Positions 23,651 through 28,024 of a stretch of 28,024 nt of DNA are shown here, one piece after another; positions within the stretch are counted from its first letter, which is position 1, and each line of letters begins with the position of its first letter. The stretch lies in the NCBI GenBank assembly GCA_039028975.1, contig JBCCHB010000195.1:1-28024 (forward strand), given 5' to 3'. Both the position numbers and the translations under genes were made by a program. The notes beneath the pieces were generated by a model that was not told where the DNA came from, searched no databases, and worked only from the letters and a program-made list of their open reading frames with translations. The stretch is from JAHBNG01 sp039028975. GTDB lineage: Bacteria; Chloroflexota; Anaerolineae; Caldilineales; Caldilineaceae.

Positions 23651-25765
23651 CTAGAGCTGATTACTATAGCGGTTGCGTAACAGTACGGCTGAAGCATTCA
23701 GCGTCAGCAACAGCAGTAGTAGAACAATAATCGCCGCCGCAGCGATATTGCGAAACTCATCCTGGGGTCGTGCCGTCCACTGATAGATCTGGATGGGTAA
23801 TGTAGTGAACTTAGCAAATGGCCCATTGGGATCGGTCACAATAAAGGTTGAAGCACCAATCACAACCAGCGGCGCCGTCTCACCAATGGCCCTGGACATG
23901 GCCAAAATGTTGCCCGTTAAGATACCGGGTAGCGCACTGGGCAAAACATGATTCCAAATAGTCTGCCATTTGGTTGCGCCCAGCCCATAGCTCGCTTGAC
24001 GTAAAGAGCCTGGCACAGCGCGGATCGCTTCGCGTGCGTTGATGATGATGATGGGCAGAATCAACAATCCCAATGTTAACCCTGCGGAGAGAACTGTACG
24101 GCCGTTGGCTGTTGTTGGATCTTCAACAGCGCCAAAGAAGGTTCCACTAGTGAGCGATTCCAAGACGCGGACAAAGATGGAAAGACCTAGCATACCATAA
24201 ATAATTGATGGTACACCGGCCAAATTGTTGATGTTTGTTTCAATGATACGGTTGAACCAGTTATCCGTAGCATACTCTTCCAGATAGATAGAAGCACCGA
24301 CGCCCAATGGAAGTGAAAAGAGAATCGTAATCAAAATGACCCATAAAGAACCCAAAATCGCCGTGCGAATTCCAGCTTGATCTGGCGTAGACGACTGGGG
24401 GGATGTCAAGAAATCTGTGGTAAGCCAGTTGCGAAAGACCATAGTGCTTTGCGGAATAGTATCTACCTCAGTTGCAATCGCATCCCGGCTGAAGAGCGAA
24501 TCATAGAGTGTCCATGATCGGACAATACGGGGTTCAACGACACGCTCATAAACCAAGTTAAGGATATCCTCGTCTGTGCGCTCAGCAAACGGAATTTCAC
24601 TTTCAAAGCGACGGATTAGACCTGCTGACAGATTGGCTTCGAGGATGGCCATTAAAGTCTCTCTGGGCAACTCTTCCAATGTAGCATCAAAGACCGTTTC
24701 CGTAAAAAAGTCCAGGGTACCACTATCGATGCTAGGAACCAGTCGTTCAATCGGCTCGACGGGCCAATCTGGATTGACATCCGCCCAAGTTTCGGCTGTT
24801 GTAAAGAGCAATCGCAATTCGTCCAATGTTAAGGAATCGACGAAATCATTTTCCGCACTCACGACAACGGCAATGGCATCATTACCCACTCGGAATTCTA
24901 GTGGCGTAAGGCGATTGCGGCGACAGAATTCGGTTTCTGCTCTCGTAATGGTGCGACTAGCATTGGCAATGTCCACGCCCTCTGCACCTGAACAAAAACG
25001 TGCCAAACCAGCTTTACTGCCAATGCTTTCAATCGAAATCTCTCCGCTAAAGCCGCTTTCAGTGTACTTATTACTCAGTGCTTCAGACAGAGGATAGACA
25101 GTCGAACTGCCAGCCATGCTGATGCTATTTTCATCAAGAGATTCTTCGCTTAGAGTCAACTCACTTAATTGCGCGGTAGCTACATCAATTAAGTCAGGGC
25201 TAGCAGCAAAATAACCCACATCTTCAATGATATTGTTTACGTTTTCTAGGTAAAAGCGCATAAATTCTGCTACGTGAGGTTTCTCTTCAAGAACCTTTGG
25301 GGCAGAGTAGATAAAGAGGGGACGGGCCAGCAAGTACTCACCCGACTCAGCCGTCTCTAAAGAAGGTGTCACACCATCAATCGAGAGGACCTTGAGCTCA
25401 TCTGCTCGATTCTGATAGTAGCTATACCCAAAGAAGCCAACCGCGTTGGGACGAGAGGCAACACGGTTGATCATTCCTCTATCATTTTCACTAGAGATCA
25501 AATTCGTCGCGCCTAATAGCGCCTCTTCTTGTATACTTAACACCAAAGCATTCGGCTCCTTGGTATTCTGGATAGCCACATAACCGAATGCGCTATTGAT
25601 AACATTGTAGAGCAAGGCGATCAAAGCCAGTATACCAACCAGCGTTGCAGCGACAAAGGCTGTTCGCCATATCTGCCCTCGGCGCTGGCGCTGGTTAAGC
25701 TGGCTCTTTAGTGCCTCTCCCTCTGGGTACCGAGGATCTTCGCTTACGTTTTCTGCAGTTGTCAT
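23651..25765 (-). CDS. pstA: Phosphate ABC transporter permease PstA with an inserted, circularly permuted PstS-like domain
   Basis: 704 residues, more than twice a usual PstA (about 280-300). TM1 is at about 32-61. Residues about 78-200 match the C-terminal half of PstS (NAVGFFGYSYY, LLARPLFIYS, EDVGYFAA). Residues about 214-360 match the N-terminal half (MAGSSTVYPL, ESIGSKAGLARFC, ANASRTI, PSIDSGTLDFF). Thus a phosphate-binding domain sits in the first extracytoplasmic loop with its halves in swapped order. A further stretch at 361-455 precedes TM2 (about 466-490), the other helices and the EAA loop (SYGLGATKWQTIWNHVLP, about 592-609). The ATG overlaps the pstC stop as TAATG, so translation is coupled. 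The frame is open throughout, with no sign of frameshift. Permease identity is firm; the binding role of the inserted domain is inferred. Confidence 0.93.
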   Translation of the reverse strand: MTTAENVSEDPRYPEGEALKSQLNQRQRRGQIWRTAFVAATLVGILALIALLYNVINSAFGYVAIQNTKEPNALVLSIQEEALLGATNLISSENDRGMINRVASRPNAVGFFGYSYYQNRADELKVLSIDGVTPSLETAESGEYLLARPLFIYSAPKVLEEKPHVAEFMRFYLENVNNIIEDVGYFAASPDLIDVATAQLSELTLSEESLDENSISMAGSSTVYPLSEALSNKYTESGFSGEISIESIGSKAGLARFCSGAEGVDIANASRTITRAETEFCRRNRLTPLEFRVGNDAIAVVVSAENDFVDSLTLDELRLLFTTAETWADVNPDWPVEPIERLVPSIDSGTLDFFTETVFDATLEELPRETLMAILEANLSAGLIRRFESEIPFAERTDEDILNLVYERVVEPRIVRSWTLYDSLFSRDAIATEVDTIPQSTMVFRNWLTTDFLTSPQSSTPDQAGIRTAILGSLWVILITILFSLPLGVGASIYLEEYATDNWFNRIIETNINNLAGVPSIIYGMLGLSIFVRVLESLTSGTFFGAVEDPTTANGRTVLSAGLTLGLLILPIIIINAREAIRAVPGSLRQASYGLGATKWQTIWNHVLPSALPGILTGNILAMSRAIGETAPLVVIGASTFIVTDPNGPFAKFTTLPIQIYQWTARPQDEFRNIAAAAIIVLLLLLLTLNASAVLLRNRYSNQL

Positions 25766-26772
25766 TAGTCGTACTCCTCTCGGAAGCGGCTGACCATAAT
25801 TCGGCTAATAATGTTCAAGGTGAGTGTCATCAAGAAAAGAAGCATACCAATGGCAAAGAGGCTATCATAATCTAATGACTGATAGCTGATATCGCCCCCG
25901 CTGATGCGAACAATGTGACCTGTCATCGTCTCAGCCGCTTTAAAGGGGTTAAACAAGGCGCCATTTTCCAGTGCCTCCCCCCATGAATTAAAGTTGCGCG
26001 CCCCAGCCCCGGCGGCAATGGCGACAACCATCGTTTCACCGATAGCTCGTGAAATTGCAACAATAAATGCTGCTGAAATGCCCGAAAGTGCTGCAGGGAC
26101 AATGACTCGGACCGCCGTTTCTAATTTGGTCGCTCCTAAACCGTAGGCGGCCTGACGAAGCGCATCAGGAACGGCATTCAGCGCATCTTCACTCATCGAT
26201 GTAACCAATGGCAAGATCAGAATACCGATTACCAGACCAGCAGAAGCTGTGTTGTAGATTTCAACAGTCTCGAGGCCAAAAATACTGCGTAGAAGAGGGG
26301 TCATAAAGGTGAGAGCGAAGTAGCCGTACACAACGGTTGGTACACCTGCCAAAACCTCGAGAATGGGCTTTAGGGTACCCCGCACCCGGTCCGATGCATA
26401 CTCGCTCAAATAAATAGCAATCATTAACCCTAACGGGAGTGCCACAATCATTGCCGTTAAGCTAGTCATAAGTGTAGCAAAGACTAGGGGCCAAATACCG
26501 AACTGCATAATGGGTGGCTGCCAAGCGATCCCGCTGAAAAATTGACCTAGCGTGACTTCTGAGCGAGTAAAGAAATGAAAGGACTGGGAACCGAGTACGT
26601 AAACAATACCAACAGTCGTGAGGATCGATATAACGCCACATAGAAACAAAAGACCTTGTATAACTGACTCACCCCACCGTCGACGTTTCTTTAAATCACC
26701 ACTTCTAGCCGCAAACGCACCGCCCACCAGCGCTGCAGCTTGTGACTGATTTCCTAATAATTCCTTTTGCAT
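25765..26772 (-). CDS. pstC: Phosphate ABC transporter permease PstC
   Basis: 335 residues, ATG with GAGG 8 bases upstream. This is the partner permease of PstA in the high-affinity phosphate importer. Six membrane helices are visible, with the EAA coupling loop in AAYGLGATKLETAVRVIVP and the conserved SRAIGETMVV segment after it. The first extracytoplasmic loop is short (about 60-95), so unlike PstA it carries no extra domain. Its stop codon overlaps the pstA start by one base. It lies 418 bases after pstS. Confidence 0.96.
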   Translation of the reverse strand: MQKELLGNQSQAAALVGGAFAARSGDLKKRRRWGESVIQGLLFLCGVISILTTVGIVYVLGSQSFHFFTRSEVTLGQFFSGIAWQPPIMQFGIWPLVFATLMTSLTAMIVALPLGLMIAIYLSEYASDRVRGTLKPILEVLAGVPTVVYGYFALTFMTPLLRSIFGLETVEIYNTASAGLVIGILILPLVTSMSEDALNAVPDALRQAAYGLGATKLETAVRVIVPAALSGISAAFIVAISRAIGETMVVAIAAGAGARNFNSWGEALENGALFNPFKAAETMTGHIVRISGGDISYQSLDYDSLFAIGMLLFLMTLTLNIISRIMVSRFREEYD

Positions 26773-26846
26773 GGATTGTTCCTCAGGGATGTGTATAAAT
26801 CTTAACTGTTTTCGTAGTGCATTTGAGGGCTTTTAGAAACGAGAAT

Positions 26847-26902
26847 TAAATAACTTGAGCACTTGATGGGGCTACACCCGATTGAAACGCGCAAGTTATT
26901 TA
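26847..26902 (-). promoter_or_regulatory. Inverted repeat upstream of pstC, possible operator
   Basis: TAAATAACTTG (26847-26857) and CAAGTTATTTA (26892-26902) are perfect reverse complements 34 bases apart, 75 bases before the pstC ATG. The inner region has a small GGGG/CCC pairing. It could be a regulator site or an RNA stem; no T-run follows on the minus strand. Confidence 0.4.
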
Positions 26903-27044
26903 CAACTCATTCCTTAGTAGATGTCCCGTACAATAAGCCCAAACGATTCGCTGTCAAAATCGGTAACAACTTAGGCATCTTCTATACCACCCTAAGCGAT
27001 TGACCCATGTTGAAGTAATATGCCTTTGTGTCTCTAACGCACGA

Positions 27045-27093
27045 CAAGACGGTATGCAGAGTTGGTATTCTCTACATACCGTCTTGTTTTTTG
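27045..27093 (+). terminator. Strong intrinsic terminator oriented on the plus strand
   Basis: Perfect 13-bp stem 27045-27057 with 27076-27088 (ACAAGACGGTATG/CATACCGTCTTGT), extended by AGAG/CTCT inside past one mismatch, then six T at 27088-27093. The T-run is on the plus strand, opposite to the pst genes. On the minus strand the same hairpin lies about 100 bases past the pstS stop, but without a following T-run. Confidence 0.7.
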
Positions 27094-27190
27094 CACAGTC
27101 ACTTAATGCACAGTAACGGATTGCAAGATTTGATTTCTGTCTTACCTGCTGAACAAGTTCAGCAAGCCATCTTCAAACACTATGTTCACC

Positions 27191-28024
27191 CTATTGCATT
27201 GCTTCCATTAGGGCAGTTTTAGCGCCTTCGAGGACGTCATCAGCAGCGGGGAAGTAACCGACTTCGTCAATCTCCTCGTTAACAAAGGTGAGGAAGAAGT
27301 TGATGAAGGAGCCAATCTGGGGCTTCTCAGCGATGATGCGGGCATCAGAGTAGATGTAGAGGGGACGAGCCAGTGGGTAGCTGTTGTTGTCTACGTTGGC
27401 CGCATTGGCTTCAACACCATCGATGGCAATGATACCCAGAGAATCAGCATTCTCTGAGTAGTAAGCAAAGCCAAAGAAGCCGATGGCGTAGGGGCTACCT
27501 TGAATGCCCTGAACCAGAACATTGTCGTCTTCACTGAGTTGGGTTTTGGAAGCGTCGAGGATGGGAGCCTCATCCTCATCAAAGACTTCCTCAACGAAGT
27601 AGTCGAAGGTACCACTGTCGGTACCGGGGATGAAGCGCTGGATGTCTTCAGCAGGCCAGTCCGCACGAACGTCTGCCCAAGTTACAGCAGTGCTGAAGAT
27701 CATGGCTAGCTCTTCCATGGTCACGTCAGTCGCCCAGTCGTTGTCTGGGTTGGTGACAACAGCCAGCGCATCCGTACCCACACGGAACTCGATGGGCGTG
27801 CGACCGATAGCAGCACAAGATTCAACCTCAGCCTCGCGGATGGGGCGAGAAGCACCTGAGATATCGCTCTCACCCGCCACACAGAAGCGCTCGAAACCAG
27901 CACCAGAGCCGATGCTGTCATATGTAGCCGTATCAGCATATCCCTCATCAATGAATCGCTCAATCATCGCCTCTGCCAGTGGGAAAACAGTTGAGCTACC
28001 TGCGATGATCACATCGCCGCTTAC
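27191..28024 (-). CDS. pstS: Phosphate ABC transporter substrate-binding protein PstS (5' end outside the window)
   Basis: Partial: the frame is open to the right edge, and the residues at the edge (VSGDVIIAGSSTVFPL) are the mature N-terminus of such proteins, so the signal peptide or lipobox lies outside. The GTG at 28012 is internal and not a start. The 277 visible residues give nearly a full binding domain: AGSSTVFP, DSIGSGAGFERFC, ISGASRPI, FRVGTDALAVV and PGTDSGTFDYF at the phosphate pocket, then SPYAIGFFGFAYY, PLARPLYIYS and DEVGYFPA in the C-terminal half. It is the canonical-order relative of the domain found inside PstA. A Cys pair (in RFC and VESC) is conserved between the two. It is the first gene of the pst cluster seen here. 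Confidence 0.94.
   Translation of the reverse strand, partial: VSGDVIIAGSSTVFPLAEAMIERFIDEGYADTATYDSIGSGAGFERFCVAGESDISGASRPIREAEVESCAAIGRTPIEFRVGTDALAVVTNPDNDWATDVTMEELAMIFSTAVTWADVRADWPAEDIQRFIPGTDSGTFDYFVEEVFDEDEAPILDASKTQLSEDDNVLVQGIQGSPYAIGFFGFAYYSENADSLGIIAIDGVEANAANVDNNSYPLARPLYIYSDARIIAEKPQIGSFINFFLTFVNEEIDEVGYFPAADDVLEGAKTALMEAMQ

Larger units (their letters stand above)
26773..27190. other. Gap between pstS and pstC
   Basis: 418 non-coding bases with an 11-bp inverted repeat near the pstC side (26847-26902) and a strong hairpin with a T-run on the plus strand (27045-27093). I do not see a classic PhoB box. The gap suggests that pstS and pstCAB have different transcript levels. Confidence 0.5.

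Noticed and set aside
23651..25765. PstA domain order explained by an assembly join or frameshift
   Set aside because: The frame is open without break, the linker between the halves is short and clean, pstC overlap and the PstA helices are intact, and the insert is well diverged from the window's pstS, so it is not a chimeric copy of that gene.
27028..27222. 64-codon plus-strand ORF between pstS and pstC
   Set aside because: It runs through a perfect terminator hairpin and into the pstS 3' end in antisense, so it is not a believable gene.

Overview
The window looks like a chromosomal stretch of a Chloroflexota bacterium (Anaerolineae/Caldilineae-like). This is inferred from gene style: SH3b plus glycoside hydrolase lipoproteins with Thr-Pro linkers, subtilases with Gly-Asn and SVNWS repeats, a K+-dependent-type membrane pyrophosphatase, a tungsten-type aldehyde:ferredoxin oxidoreductase and a Pst system with an enlarged PstA. 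No rRNA, tRNA, CRISPR array, transposase or phage gene was seen.

Layout. 1-489 is non-coding, with two long imperfect hairpins. 490-8419 (+) holds three related surface proteins, each with SH3b module(s) followed by a clan GH-A type glycosidase domain; the first has an N-terminal membrane anchor and the other two are lipoproteins. 8492-10780 (-) is a hybrid histidine kinase with a polytopic membrane sensor, a pseudo-receiver and a true receiver. 11268-14531 (-) is a large secreted subtilase with three repeated beta-rich domains before the catalytic domain. 14905-15404 (+) is a possible 18-codon leader ORF coupled by ATGA overlap to a four-helix membrane protein (DUF6069-like). 15649-17736 (-) is hppA, whose start is best placed at a TTG codon behind a perfect AGGAGG. 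18240-21164 (-) is a probable two-gene unit, gpsA then an aldehyde:ferredoxin oxidoreductase. 21535-28024 (-) is the phosphate uptake cluster pstS (cut by the window edge), pstC, pstA, pstB, phoU.

The most unusual object is pstA. Between its first and second membrane helices it carries a phosphate-binding-protein domain whose two halves are in swapped order (C-terminal half first, then N-terminal half) relative to the pstS at the right edge, so it is a circularly permuted PstS domain built into the permease. The second unexplained signal is a set of diverged, hairpin-forming intergenic elements (219-307, 18134-18207, 21271-21360 and possibly 17878-17927) that share sequence and show compensatory changes in the stem.

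Functional reading: the left half serves cell-surface carbohydrate and protein degradation plus sensing. The right half serves phosphate and energy economy (PPi-driven ion pumping, glycerol-3-phosphate formation for lipids, ferredoxin-linked aldehyde oxidation, high-affinity phosphate import with PhoU control).
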